Below are positions 34,211 through 47,220 of a DNA stretch of 64,000 nt, piece by piece; positions within the stretch are counted from its first letter, which is position 1, and the number at the start of each line of letters is the position of its first letter. The translations under genes and the position numbers were made by a program. The DNA comes from Kalaharituber pfeilii (Eukaryota > Ascomycota > Pezizomycetes > Pezizales > Pezizaceae). Under the pieces are notes generated by a model, which worked only from the letters and a program-made list of their open reading frames with translations, was not told the origin of the DNA and searched no databases. The stretch lies in contig WHUZ01000056.1 of NCBI GenBank assembly GCA_015179045.1, positions 1 through 64,000 on the forward strand. Reading direction: 5' to 3'.

Positions 34211-37200
34211 ATGCTCAACGCTTTCCATGCCACATCCATCTTCGAGCTCGGCCCGAGGGAGCGGGTGAAGATCGAAAGCCTCCTAGCTTACTGTAATGTC
34301 CCCTCCGTGATCTCACGGTTACCGTCATCAGTCTCAGTTCTGCCTTGGGCTTTATTGTGTTTTTAGCAGCTAACGGCTCGCAGCGGATAAGTTAATTCTT
34401 GGTCTCAACAATGGAAACTTGCGGGTCTTCCATGTCAAGTCTCCTGACACTTCGGAGATCTCTCTCTCCCACGTCCGGACAGTTGAAAAGTTCTCTCGCA
34501 AACCCATAGATGCACTCGCATGTATCAAGGAAGTCTCCATTCTCGTTTCGCTCTCCGGTGGCGTCATATCGCTACACGACCTTGAGAGCTTCACATTACA
34601 GCAGACGCTCACAAAGACCGTTGGAGCGCTCGTTTTTGCAGTCACTACAAACATAGAGAAGGATGAGGAGACGGGGATCCCGAGTATGGTCTGTAGGCTT
34701 GCCGTGGGCGGGAAGAAGCGGCTGCTTCTATACGCATGGTATGATGGCGAATTTCAGGACGCCAGAGAAGTCATCCTGAGTGGAAATGCTCGGACTATGA
34801 CATGGGCAAACAGTCGGAAGCTGGTGGTTGGTCTGGGAACCGGTGGCTTTGTCATGGTGGATATACACACTGGAGTTACTTCTGATATTGTTCCACCGCA
34901 GACAAATGTGGCCGGAGAAGATGGAAAACCCGCCGCGGAGACAGAGGCGGCGCAGTGGGGTTGGGGGATGGGAATGGGAATGGGTGGGTGGGGGATGGGA
35001 GGCTGGGGCTCAAAGCCATTGAGTACCAGGCTGAAAGGGGAAGAATTATTGTTAGTTAAGGATAAAACGACGTTATTTGTGAATGCTGAAGGAAAAGCTG
35101 TCCCGGATAAAGCTTCAATACCATGGCCGCACGCTCCAGATGCAATCGCATACTCTTACCCCTACCTCGTATCTGTGCACCAGTCGATGCATCACCTTGA
35201 AGTTCGAAATCCTGCTACGCAGACCCTAGTGCAGACGATAAATCTCCCTAATGTTACGGCATTGCATGTCCCACCGCCTAAAGTTGCTCTTGTACATGCT
35301 GGAAAACTTTTCTACGTGTACTCACCGACACAGGTCTGGCGGATGAACTCTACGGAATATGAGGAGCAAGTGCAGGAGCTTATTGCGAACGACAACCTTG
35401 ACGAAGCTATAAGTGTTTTGGAGCAGCTAGAGAGTGCGTTATTGGAGAGCAAAGAGGAGAGAATTAGAGAAGTACAGATGCTCAAAGCAAAAAGCTTATT
35501 TGATAAGCGACGGTACAGAGAATCCATGGACTTATTCACAGATGTGGAGGCCCCACCAGAGCGAGTCATTCCGCTATTTCCAAAGATAATCGCCGGAGAT
35601 TTATCAACTGTGGTCGAGGATAAGGAGGATGAAACTGCTAGTGATCAAGAAGGAAGCATGCCTGCCGTATCGGAGACGCCAGAGCGTGGAGGCGCGGAGA
35701 CGAATGGAGGAGCAAGTGCTGAGCCCGAACCAGCCGCTACTGGTGAAGCGTCAAATGCTGGGGAGGCAGAGCCTCATGCCCCGAGTGAGGAAGCGGACAG
35801 TAATGCACACCAAGGGAAGAAGGTTACGAATGGAAACGGGCATGGCCACGGTCTCGACATTGCACCGGTGATTGCTTCACTGCGTAAGGTTGTCGCGGAC
35901 GATGCATCCTCGATACGTAGTAAAAAGCTGGCTGAGGATGATGTCCCCAGTGCCAAAGGAAGTATTCGAGAGAGGAAACATAAGCCAAAGCAAGCGCCAT
36001 CCATACTAGGTATGCTTCTGGTACCCCATTTGTGTGCAAGGGTTCCCTGGAACTAACATATAATGAACAAGACGAGCGAGAGCTTAAAAAAGCCGTCAAT
36101 GAACTCACCCATTACCTTGGCGATTCGCGTCGCCTTCTCGCCAAGTACATCGACAAACTCGAAACCGAGCGGTCCAATGTCTCCCTCGGCTCGACCGACC
36201 ATGGGTCCCCTTTACGAGCTCCCTTCGGCGAAAGCTACTTTGGGCGCAACGCATCTGTTGACAGTAATATCGACAAGCTAGAGAAGGCTTACGAAACGGC
36301 AAAGCTTGTACACACAACGCTCTTTAGAGCGTACATGTTTGCAAAGCCGAGCTTGGTGGAGTCACTGGTTCGACGGCCGAATCATTGTGACCCGGATGTG
36401 GTAAACGAGAAGCTGAAGGAGACCGGCAGGTTCAATGACTTGGTGTACTTTTTTGGTGGGAAGAAGTTGCATCGGCAGGCATTGGCGCTTTTGAAGCAGT
36501 ATGTCAAATCTCTCCTATACTCCTACCTGTCAAAATATATTGTGTACCATTGAATTACTTAAAAAAAAAAAAAAAAACAGATTTGGCGAAGCCAAAGAAC
36601 CCGATCCCCGTTCGCCAAACCTCCATGGTCCTGCCCGCACAGTCGAATACCTCAAAACCCTTGACTCCTCCAATCTCGGCCTCATCTTCGAATTCGCTGA
36701 GTGGCCGCTCCGCGCCAATCCCACTGTTGGCATGGATATATTTCTAAATGACTCTGAAAATGCCGCGTCACTCCCGCGCGGAACGGTGCTGGATTATCTT
36801 GAATCTATTGACCGCCTGTTAGCTATCCGCTATCTAGAGCATTTAATTGATACGGTGAGGGATATGACACCAGAGTTTCATTCGAGGCTGGCTGGGCAAT
36901 ATTTGGAGCATATTAGGCAAACGAACTGGGTGGAGAAGAATGGTGGGGATGAGGAGGCAGGGCAGAAGGAGAAGGAGGAGTGGAAGGAGAGAATGCTGGA
37001 TTTCCTGAGGGACAGTAAGCAGTATAGGTCAGAGAAGGTGTTGGCATGGTTACCGCGTGAAGGCAAGCCACTTCCGCAAACGATTCAATAACCAGCTACT
37101 AACCTGCCCTAAATAGACCCCGACTTTTATGAAGCCCGCGCCATCATCCTTTCCAGCATGGGCCAGCATAAAGCCGCCTTAGAAATCTACGTCTTCAAAC

Positions 37201-37811
37201 TCCAGTCCCCTATCAAGGCCGAAGACTACTGCGTGCGGATCCACACTCTTCTCCCCCCTGCCCACGATCCCGCCGAGACCCCCTCAGGCACAACCGTCTT
37301 TCACATCCTCCTTTCTCTCTACCTCCGTCCTCCACCTCCTTACCCCCCTGAGCCGCAGCTTGACAACGCCCTCGCCATCCTCTCGCGGCACGGCGCCCGC
37401 CTCGAGCCCAGCGAGGCCCTCAAACTAGTCCCTGAGGATTTGCAGATCGCGAAATTGGAGTCATACTTCAAGGGAAGAATTCGGCATGCGAATTCGCGGG
37501 TTCTTGAAGGGAAGATTAGGGCGCAGCTGTCGAAGGGGGACATGTGGGCGAAGCAGGAGAGGGCGATAGATCTGAAAGCGCGGAAGGTGGTGATTGGGGA
37601 GGCTAGGGTCTGTCCGGTGTGTCACAAGAGGTTGGGGAGGAGCGTGGTGAGTGTATTTCCAGATGGGGTCGTGGTGCATTATGGGTGTGGGGTTAAGGAG
37701 AAGGAGAGCCCGGTAGCGAAAGTGATTGGGGAACGTTGGCGGGGGGTACCGCGGGGAAGGGAGGGGGATGGGGGAGGAAGTGAGATTGGGGGAAGAGGGG
37801 TCTTGTATTAG
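34211..37811 (+). CDS. Vps39/Vam6, HOPS tethering complex subunit
   Basis: Tethers membranes at the vacuole/late endosome and contacts the Rab7-type GTPase Ypt7. Exons 34211-34292, 34384-36009, 36072-36498, 36581-37062, 37117-37811; 1103 residues with all phases consistent. The N-terminus (FHATSIFELGPRERVKIE, LLAYSDKLILGLNNGNLRVF) begins a citron-homology beta-propeller. Next come Vps39 domain 1 and clathrin-type repeats (DERELKKAVNELTHYL; VYFFGGKKLHRQALALLKQF; SSMGQHKAALEIYVFKL). The C-terminus has Vps39 domain 2 with the CPVCHKRLG and HYGCG zinc-binding residues. Two low-complexity insertions are seen: Gly/Met/Trp-rich near 34960-35020 and acidic/Ala-rich near 35640-35820. Intron 4 (37063-37116) has a GC donor instead of GT, with a TACTAAC branch site. 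Intron 3 ends in a 17-A tract before CAG. Confidence 0.92.
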
Positions 37812-39154
37812 TGGTGACCCGCGCAGTAATCCCTAGAAGCGATGCAATGACATCAAGCGGAAAGAATGCTACGACGCTATGAATTTTTTGGTTGGTTTTC
37901 GTTTGGTTTTCTGTTTTCAATTATTGATTACTTTTTTTTTTTCTCATATTCTTACTTCCCTAATTTTTTTTTTTTTTTTTTTTTTTTTGTTTCTACCATG
38001 CATGACTGACCTCCTCCTTTCTTTTTTTTTTTTTATTTCTAACTTCCCATACTAGTAGTGGGTGCAGGGTGAGGCGGTAGTTAGTATAGTAGTATCGTAA
38101 GTTATATATATATATTCCTTTTTCTTCCCCCACCAATATTTACACCATTTTCTCTTCCTTTCCCCTCCAGATAATGAAAGAATTAATAAAGAACTATAGT
38201 TTTTTTTTTAAAAAAAAAAAAATCCTGGGGGGGCTTTGCCCAGCCTCCTGAATTACGCAAGTATCTTTTACAACTCCCCCCTCCCCCCCCAAAAAAATAA
38301 ATAAATAAATAAATAAAAATAAAAATAAAAATAAAAAAAATAAAAAAAAAATGGTGTTGGAAGGATATTACAATTAATTCAGAAAAATAAAATAAAGTAC
38401 ACTTCTATCGTAAAGGTGGTTGGGAGGAGGGGTGGGAAACGTGCTGCTTTGCCAGTGGAGCATGGGGAGGCAACTCATCTGTTACCGTCACTTCACTGTT
38501 AAGATTATAAAGGAGGACACTAGACTTAAGCGTTCTGAACATATAAATTTGTGTATCTCTACTTCATCGCGAAGAGTATGAATGTGAAAAATTCTTGAGG
38601 AAAAAAAAAAAAAACAATGGACAAAAAAAGCAAAACAAAAGCAAAACAAAACAATAAGCATCGGTTTGCAACTCATTTTACACATGCCCAATCATTTTTA
38701 CATTCCATTCTCTTTTTACGTACCAAGACCTCGCATCAGCAGCAGCAGCTTTCCCCCACGAATATACCTTTAAAAAAAAAAATATATAAAAATATAAAAT
38801 AAATAAATGCCATGAACAAGACAAAAAAAAGAGTATCAATTCTTTATAGGAGAAGAAAAAAACAAAAGGAAATTTACCAAAACGTGAATACGATCTTTGT
38901 GACAAAAATAGAGAAAAGAGAAAAAAGAACAAAGAAACATACACAATATATATAAAATAGTATATATAATCACACAGAAAATAACTTCCAAATGGTAAAA
39001 TTCGAAAAAAAATAATGAACAGCCGGGCAGACTAGCATCACGAGGAACCGGAGAATACAGGAAACAAAAATAGAGGAAAGAGAAAAAGAAAGAAAAAGAA
39101 ACAAACAATGGAAAATGTGTATATAGACAAATCCAAAAGCAACCCCAGACCAGT
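37812..39154. other. Convergent intergenic region, homopolymer-rich
   Basis: Lies between the 3' ends of VPS39 and RGP1. Many T and A runs (37930-37988, 38019-38033, 38202-38221), AAAT tandem repeats at 38297-38350, and 'GGGGGGGCTTTGCCCAGCC'-like DNA near 38227. No gene seen. Confidence 0.5.
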
Positions 39155-42008
39155 CTAGACAACATATCCCGCTTCATCCACTCCCGCAAACCCCCCTCCG
39201 AACCCCCCGCCAGCGCCTTGCCCAGCGTCACACCCCCCTACATTCGGGTACACCCTGACTGGTATATGTGCATCGAAGCTCTCCACCAACATCCCCTGTC
39301 TTGCCTCCCACAGCTCCCCCCTCTCATCACTCCCGCTCCTCTCCAACAACCCCTCAATCAGCAACTCTTCGTCCGGATTCCCCGGGTCCGCTGCGATCCC
39401 GCTGCGTCCGAGCAGCGCGGGCGTGATGAACTCGACGTTGAGACGCCATGTAAGGGACACGCACGACGTGGTGAATTCGGGGGATGCGGAGGGAGGGACG
39501 GTGGGCGTGAACTGGACACGTTGGGCAAAGAGACAGGACTCAGAGTGGGATGCGTGGATTTTGCGGGTCGCGCGGAGGATGTAGGAGGGGGATCGGAGGG
39601 CTACCGTGTGAGAGACGGATTCGGAAGATTCGAGGGTCGCATGGATCTGTAGATGTGGGTTAAAACTTTCGATGCATATGGTGGGGCATAAGGGGTATAC
39701 GTACGTGATAACAAGGAATCGTCGCCCCCGTAAAATCAATTACTGCTGTAATCGTGTCACCAAGCTTGTAGGCTGGCCTCGCCAGCGTCAAGCTTGCAAC
39801 CTTGTGCCCGTTTCTAGCAATCTCAAACACACTACATCGTGAATCTGGAGATAAGAACCCTACACCACCGCCACCGCGCAGGATTGCCATCTCAATATTC
39901 TCACGTGACGAGAGCTGCTCCGATGCTGCTGCCCGCATTGGAGTGGGGAGAGGCCCTATATCCCGCCGTATGGACGACGGAGAGGCAAGGTATGTGACCG
40001 ATCGGGAGTAGGACGGTATCAATGTATCTACATACGCCAGGAAGTGGTGCAATGACGACTCCGCGTCGCCCGCTTTCGTAGTCGAAGCTTGCGGTAAGCT
40101 TGTGTCGACCAGAGCCTGCACATTATCGTCCGCAGGCGTTACTTTAGCTTCATCTTTTAACAATATTATCGGCTGTAACAAGTCGTGGGTTTGGAAAGCT
40201 CCATTTGCTATCACGGTCCACTCCAAACATTAGTTTTCACCCTCCCACACGTACACAACTGGGATAAGTACGAAACGTAACGGAGGGAGGCAAAACACAC
40301 AATCGACATGAGGAAACACCCTGAACGGTATCTCCACCACCTTTGGTTGTTGCACGCCCTTTCCCGACCTCTGCGTACCGATCTTGAGCACATAGTTCAC
40401 CTTAATCGCCTTTCCTCTATGACTCGGCGGCAGACCCTTCGGCAGCGGAAAGCTAAAGTTGTAACTCCTGCTCTCACCGGGCCCCAGCCGCAGATCCACA
40501 AAAAGTATAGACTGTGGTGTCGATAAGATTGGAATATTCTTCTGGCTTGCTAGATTTTTCATATCGGCAAGGGAGCTCGGAGTGTTGCCACCTAGTAACC
40601 CCCCAATGGCACCTCCAAAACTTCCCCATCCGAACGAGCTCAAGAATTTTCCATCCGACTTCTGGGTATCTAGACCGACCACCCCACCCCCACCTTGTCC
40701 ACCTACCACACCTTTCCTTTTAATCTCTTCAAATTGGCTTGTCTGTACTAATGACCCGTCTAGAGTGAATGTGCCGATGACCTGTGCATACCCCATCATC
40801 AGCGTCTCCGGCAGCCTCGCCCCTCCAGCTAGTAAACTCTGCCGCCGGGAGTGTTGCGGCCGCATCAACCTGTTCTGTGCTAACCGAGGGTCATATTCCG
40901 ATAATAGGGTTTCCGTTGTGCTGTTTGCTAAAGAGTAAAACTCCCCACTAGACCTTGGGGTATCTCCATTAATTCCCAATCCGAGTACCTGTCGATGCTG
41001 TCCTACACCATTCTGCAAAGACTCATCCTCCGAGACATCCAGTGGGCTCCGGAGGTCAATATTTGTAACTTGTGTGGTCAATTCCACAATTGTGCCCTGC
41101 GGTGAATCCTGTGAAGGTTGTAGTGGCACCGGCAGTGGAAACTTGAAGGTCATATTCAAGCTGTCCGAATGCATGTGCATTCCCCTGCCACTCCCTGCTA
41201 CAATGGAACCCGCTGGGCCCCAAGAACCTTGTGGAATACCTGGTGTGGACCCAGGTGTAGTGCCTCCTCTCGTTGCCGGGAACGAAAATTTCGTCATGTC
41301 TCCCGACTCCACAATTTTTGGCGTTGCCGGTACTATCGGTGTACTTAGAAATGTCGCACTTTGCGGAACAGAGGGCGAGTGCCCCATCGGCCGTGGGGAA
41401 TATTGCAAACTTGATGAGCGCCCATGACCCCTCCGCATATTGGACCTGGTCGATGGCGGCCCAACTCCTCCGATGCTAGCTCCCCGCTGATGGCCTTCAT
41501 CCCCACCAATTATAGTACCTAAGTCTGAGCTGATTGATACAATCGATATGGACCTTTTGTGCTTGTGCCCATGCTTTGGCCCAGATGCACTGCCATTTCC
41601 TAATGACGGACTGGTACTCGGTGGTGTCTTTGGTGCAACGTTTTGGGTACCCGGTACTGACAACGACAAACTCGGCTTGTGTCCCTGAGACTTCGATGCT
41701 CCCTGCGGTATCCGTGGGCTCATCGCCACTCCTCTTGCTCGGTCGGACCCGCTCGCCAGCGAATTCTTCTTAATTGGCCCTCCATTCGACTGTCCGGCAC
41801 CTGCACTCTGGGGTGGCAGTATCTGATTCTGTAAATGCAATGGCGGAGGAGGTTGCGCTGGTGTAGAAGGCGGCGGCGGTCTCGATCCAGGCACAGACGA
41901 GACGTTCCGAAACGTAATCTTGCACTGAAGTGTCTCCCCGGCAAAGATGGCGCTGCCCGACGACGATGAGGAAGGAGGGAATGTGACGAAAACACGGATA
42001 TCGGACAT
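39155..42008 (-). CDS. Rgp1, partner of Ric1 in the Ypt6/Rab6 exchange factor
   Basis: Subunit of the Golgi Ric1-Rgp1 guanine nucleotide exchange complex for Ypt6. Model (minus strand): 42008-40301, 40207-39705, 39646-39155, giving 900 residues. The arrestin-like N-terminus reads VFVTFPPSSSSSGSAIFAGE then TLQCKITFRN. A long Ser/Pro/Gly-rich linker follows. Conserved Rgp1 blocks include ILFVDLRLGPGESRSYNFSF, LPPSHRGKAIKVNYVLKIGT, VEIPFRVFPHVDSNG (created across the first intron), SFDAHIPVRVYPN and LTLARPAYKLGDTITAVIDF. Start chosen at the first ATG that precedes the conserved arrestin strand; upstream frame to 42251 lacks an ATG. Splice phases are all consistent. Longer than yeast Rgp1 (663 residues) because of linkers. 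Confidence 0.9.
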
Positions 42009-43624
42009 CGCTCGATTCTCAAGTTGGGGACGGACTAAAAGCCAGCGTGAACTAATTTGTGCAGTGATGTGCAAGCGGTTGGCGTATTCTATCTTGGTAG
42101 CAAACGCTTCTCCGGGGAGGGGGGTGCCTTTTGGGTTGGAGCTCCCGGCTCGGTTCTGCTGGTAAGGCTTTACTAACGTTAAAGCCGCCTTCCCTCTCTC
42201 TACTGTGCTACGGCAGCTCCCGGGCGTGAGGCGGGGGAACACGCAGTTCAATTCACGAAGCTGTGGGCGTATTGTCAGGTGGCCACATTGCTAATCTGCT
42301 GGCTTCAAAACTCCGTAATCGCCCAGGGCCCTGCGATTCGCAAATGCTGCTCTCCTGCTCTCCGGCTTTTTGTATCTCTTGAGCCCTCGCTTAGATAGTA
42401 CTTTTCTATTCCGCTGGATTGCAAGAGGAGCGCGACTAGGCAGCGTCTCAGCGACGGTGTTGGGTATGGACGATGATGATGTCGGGAGTGCCGGGGCTGC
42501 AGGGGGGCACAGAACACACACAGCGCAGGAGTGCGATCGCTGCGTGCGGCACGGGCTGGATGGACATTAGAATGGAAGCTGCCTAGTTCGATGCGGCCAC
42601 CGCCCGAAGTGAAAGCTACAAGCATCCTTGTCTCCAGCGGGCGGTACTCTACGGCGGCACATAGTGGCCACTGGCACATCCAGTGCAGTCTACAGAACAG
42701 CATCCCGGGGCAGCGATACCATACATCTTGACTCGATAGTGATAATGATAAGTTGGTGACCCCTGGGAAGATAAGAGAAACGCGAGTGGAAAAGCAAACA
42801 CTGCGAGAGAACAGAATAAGAGTATTCGAAACACAGTAATCATGAACTCCCTCCCTATCCAGACACAGGAAATATATAGAAATTATGAATAAACAGAGAT
42901 ATATATAAAAAAAGAGTAAAAAAGAATAATGAAACCCTCGCCCAATGATATTTATCGTACAACGCTCTCCTCTGGAACAATCACTCTTATATGACGAGAA
43001 GAAAGAGATAAGACAACAAAAATCACAAGACGGGAAGAATAAGACAAGTCCCCTGCCTCTCGCTATGTACTAGGTAAACCATCCAGAAAAATATCCGACA
43101 TCATCCTGTCCAGCTTGGGCTTCAAATTCTCCTGCAGGGAAACTCTTACAAAAAAAAATGAACAAGAAAAACAAATAGACAAGTAGAATGGAATAGAGGG
43201 AGATAACTGCATGGAGATGGAAAAAAGGGAGAGATGATGGTAAGGAAATCGAAAATTGATGAGTAGGTGAGCACTTGAGGAAGTTAATGAACGATTGAGC
43301 GATTGAATGACTGGCAAATAAGGAAATCACAGGAGCTGGTAAAACCTGGGAAGCTGGGGTAGGGATAATGAAATAATAGATAAATGAAAAATGACAAAAC
43401 CGACCCAATGCAAAGAACAAGAACGACAAAAGTGGAGTGAATGCTATGTTACAAGAACTAAAAACCGTCGAGAGGATAAAACCATGCAGAGCTGAAAAGA
43501 ACATAAGGAAAATTCCATAGCATGGAAGGTAGAAAAGAAAATAACCCCAACACCGTCAACCTTTGTTCCCAATAGATTGAAAAGTGATCCCGTTAGACAA
43601 AATGAACATGAAAGAATACCAGCC
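42009..43624. other. Intergenic between RGP1 and the WD40 gene
   Basis: Contains the RGP1 promoter side (42009-42750) and the 3' flank of the WD40 gene (42850-43624), which is AT-rich. Overlapping short frames show no domains. No gene seen. Confidence 0.45.
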
Positions 43625-46600
43625 TTAACCTTGCCCTGTCAGCTCTTCGCAGTTTTTGCATTCTTGTCCCCGTCCCCGTTGACTAGCCTCCTTTGATAGC
43701 TTTTCTTCCAAGCGAGAACCAATCATCGACATCAGTCGCTCTGAATATTGATCCAACAGTTGCGTCATGATTTGCTCGTTTACGATATTTGTAGCGTTGT
43801 TATTCCGTTTCCTATGAGTCTTCTCCCCCAGCTCTTTACTGGTCAACCCCAATTCCTTTTCTAATTCTTTCAAAACTTCAGGGCGTATTCCTCCACGAGC
43901 ATTCCCGACAATCCCCTCTCTAAAAGTGCGCAAGCTTCTAACTAAGCTTTCGGCAAGATTGTTAACATGAGTCACGTCATTGGAATTGGCATTAGTAGCA
44001 ATTCCATTGAGGCCCCCGTTGGCATTTCCATTGACATTGGCAGTGCCCTTTCCCCGAGACTTGGCTTCATTGGACGGTCTGCGTGATGCGGAGGGTTTCG
44101 TGGTTTCCGGTGGACTTAATGACCTCTCTCGAGACGCTTTCTTGTTCTCAGAACTAGTTGGGGTTGAGGCGTTCAGTTCTGATCCAAAAACAGGGGTGTT
44201 TGGTGCGGACGAATCCCCTGAGTCAGTTCGCGCTGAATCTGTACGCCCTTGCCCAATCTTTGCCATAGGTAAGGTCTTGTTCATTCCATACATTGAATTC
44301 CTTTTCTTGACCCTTGGGGGCGAGTTATTGGCACTATTAACTCCAGAGGGTGCGCCTGCTATGATGTCTTTATCCGCTGTCTTAGGTGTAAACTCGTTTA
44401 ATTCAGATTTACTTAAAATCCTTCGTATTGGCGTCTTTGTTGCAGTGAGCTCAGGTTTGCTGGATACGCTGCTCTCTGAACTGCTGCCATCGTTTGAACG
44501 GGGATTAAACTCCCATATCATGATCGTACCATCGGTCCCCGTACTGATTACCATCATCGTGTCCGTCTCATTATCTTCCGATCCTGTTTCCAGAAGCGCA
44601 ACATCGCTTACCCCTTCAGTATGACCCCATTCCTTATCAATTAGATTTCCGTTCAGATCATAGATGCGTATACTCTTGTCCGTCGTTGATATTCCCGCAA
44701 GAATCCTGCGCCCACCTGGCACCCGCTCTTTGCTCAGGCCGATACAGTCCATTACAACAGCATCATTGGTGTCATCTGTCGTCTTGAATGATTGAAGTGT
44801 TTTTCCTGTATTCAGGTCAAATTTGTGCACTTGCCTATCCATTGAGGATACAAGAAGGTGAGGAAGGTTGTCAGAGACTGGGGTCATGTGTAGCGGAGAA
44901 GCTTTCAACACCAGGGTTCGAATAGGAAGATATGCTGAACTGACAGCCCCATCAGCCTCACGCTGAACCAACTCCCGAATAACCACAGTCCGGTCAGCAG
45001 AGCAAGAAAGCAACTTGCTTCCATTCTCTAGAAGCAAAACCTTTGAAACGCTTGCAGTGTGGTCATCTAGAGTTTGTATTAACCCCCAAATCTCTCCTGT
45101 TCGCTGGAATACCTGCACAGTTCTATCTCGCGCACAGCTTACTACTATGTTTGTCTTTTCGTGTTGGTAAATCGCAATGTCCATAATTTCACTGCTGTGT
45201 GCTTTCACGCCATATAGGCAGATATAGGTTTCGCTATCTACGACTCTGCAGAGAATCAGTATTTGACGGCCCATATGACCATTGCTTATCAACCATACCT
45301 CAAAACACCGTACTTATCTCCTGTTATAAAATAGTCACCCATTGGTGAAACCCGGACTACTTTCAACTCATTGGCAATGTCGTCCTCGCCCTCAGATGGC
45401 TGTTCCAATTCAACCATAAAGTCACCTTGATTGATCCCTTCTAAGCTCCAAAATAACACAAGTCCACCTGCAGACCATGTAAAAAAAGAGGCTCCTGAAT
45501 GGTAAGTAGGCGGTAATAATCGGACCCCGAGGACTGCATCCTTATGGGCTGGTAATTCTCGGACCATTGAATTAGGAACTGGGACGCCATCACACGTTGA
45601 CACGTTGATAATCTTAATAGAGTGGTTACTATCAAGCGTGAAGAGGTGACCAAGCATGCTGGCCATTGCCGTCACATTCGCTGGTCTACATCCATATGGC
45701 AATACAGGCGAGCCAGACCGCGAAGAGGAAGGTGATAAAGGTGGGGGCGTTGAAGGAACGATTTCTTTCAATACCAGAGCACTGATTGCCCGATTAGCCA
45801 CGAATGAGAAAAACCGAGCACGTCATGTAGCCTACCGTATATTGCCATTTTTCCCGGCAACCCATGCAAATTTCGATTCGGCATCTATTGTGATGCAACT
45901 TACACCGAACTCTGCATTTGCAATCTTCAACAGTCGTAGTTGAAGTTGGCTTTCATCCAATAGACATATATCACCTCTTTCTGAACAAACTAAAGCCTTA
46001 TCTTCAGATATTCCAACAACACATGTCATGGTATAGTCGACCATCGACCCAAGGAGTGCATTTCTACCTGATAACACCTTGGTTCCAGGGCTTGCGGGCC
46101 GGGGCTGCGCCATGTTAATTCCTGTCTGCCTGTCTGTCTGTTGAACATTATGAATTCTAACATACCTCTTCTTCGACTTTCCATACTTTGACATGTCGCA
46201 ATCCTACCCTGAATGCGGTATCAGTATATGTCAGATGCAACCAATCAGCTCACTGCCATCAACTCACGTGACAAGATTCTTTCCCATCCATGCTATTCCC
46301 CGAATGGGGCTGGTGCATTTGTTGCTTGAATGAAGTTTTACCATGTTTCCCTTATTGGAAGGGGTTAGAGCCCATATGTAAACGAATCCACTGAAGCGAG
46401 TCAGAGTTAGCCAATGATATGTGACAAACACATGGTGGACTCTCACTCGTTAATTGTGCCTATGCTTGCAAGATACTTGGAGCATGGACTGAATGCTACG
46501 TCACGCACGCCAAATGTATGTTCCGACATAACGGCCACTGGAATGTCGCTTGGAACATCTTTTGACATCGTAAATATCAGAACTCGTGGATTATAGCCTG

Positions 46601-47220
46601 TCTAATAGGAGAAATTAGCCCTTCTTTCGATAGTCATGCTTGTTTTATCAACGCAAAATAATACTCACCTCACCAACAGCTAGCCATCTCCCATCGGGGC
46701 TAAAGGATACGCATGTAGCAGCCTTTATACGCTCTCTGGCAGTCCAGGTTTTCGAACTTGGAGAGTCCTCAATGCTGAACGGTGTCGCTAAACTCGTTGA
46801 ATATCCAATTCCTAAATCTTTAAGAGACTGCGATAGTCTACTCCTAGACTCCAGGAATGCAGAGCTTTGTATTGAATTGACCTGCGACGAAGCTGAACTC
46901 CATGTTGGGGCATTGGGCCTTGCTCGAAAAAATCTTTGTGTAATCTGCAAACTCTCGTCCAGTTGCACCACAACCGCAGCAGCCCCGGCTGTATAAGCGA
47001 ATGATCTTGATGCTGGATGGCTGTCAAATGCTGTTGTTGAACATCCTATAACGCGTCTTAAATATAACCCAGTCTCGGATTGAGTATTCCGTACTTTGTT
47101 GTTTGGTGTCCTTGCTTGTGATCCCCGGGGTAAAAAATTGCTTGTTGAATTCGACGGCGTAAGTTTGAGCCCCGGATTCCCTGAGCTTTTGTTTATTGAA
47201 GGGGTGTGAATTCCCGCCAT
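43625..47220 (-). CDS. WD40-repeat protein of the MABP1/WDR62 type
   Basis: Probable scaffold protein with two tandem beta-propellers. Model (minus strand): 47220-46669, 46601-46447, 46390-46268, 46208-46166, 46125-45836, 45781-45299, 45245-43625; seven exons, 1088 residues, all phases consistent. WD-like segments include CVSFSPDGRWLAVGE, GVRDVAFSPCSKYLASIG, VKVWKVEEE, MDIAIYQHEKTNIVVSCA, RDRTVQVFQRTGEIWGL and STGTDGTIMIWEFNP. The stretch GTKVLSGRNALLG and ALVCSERGDICLLD resembles the MABP1/WDR62 group of animals, where these proteins bind MAP kinases or spindle poles; that role in fungi is unproven. The last about 280 residues are Ser/Thr-rich and end in a helical segment and CKNCEELTG. Intron 4 (46126-46165) is only 40 nt; the CAG acceptor choice there is the least certain. 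Confidence 0.82.
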
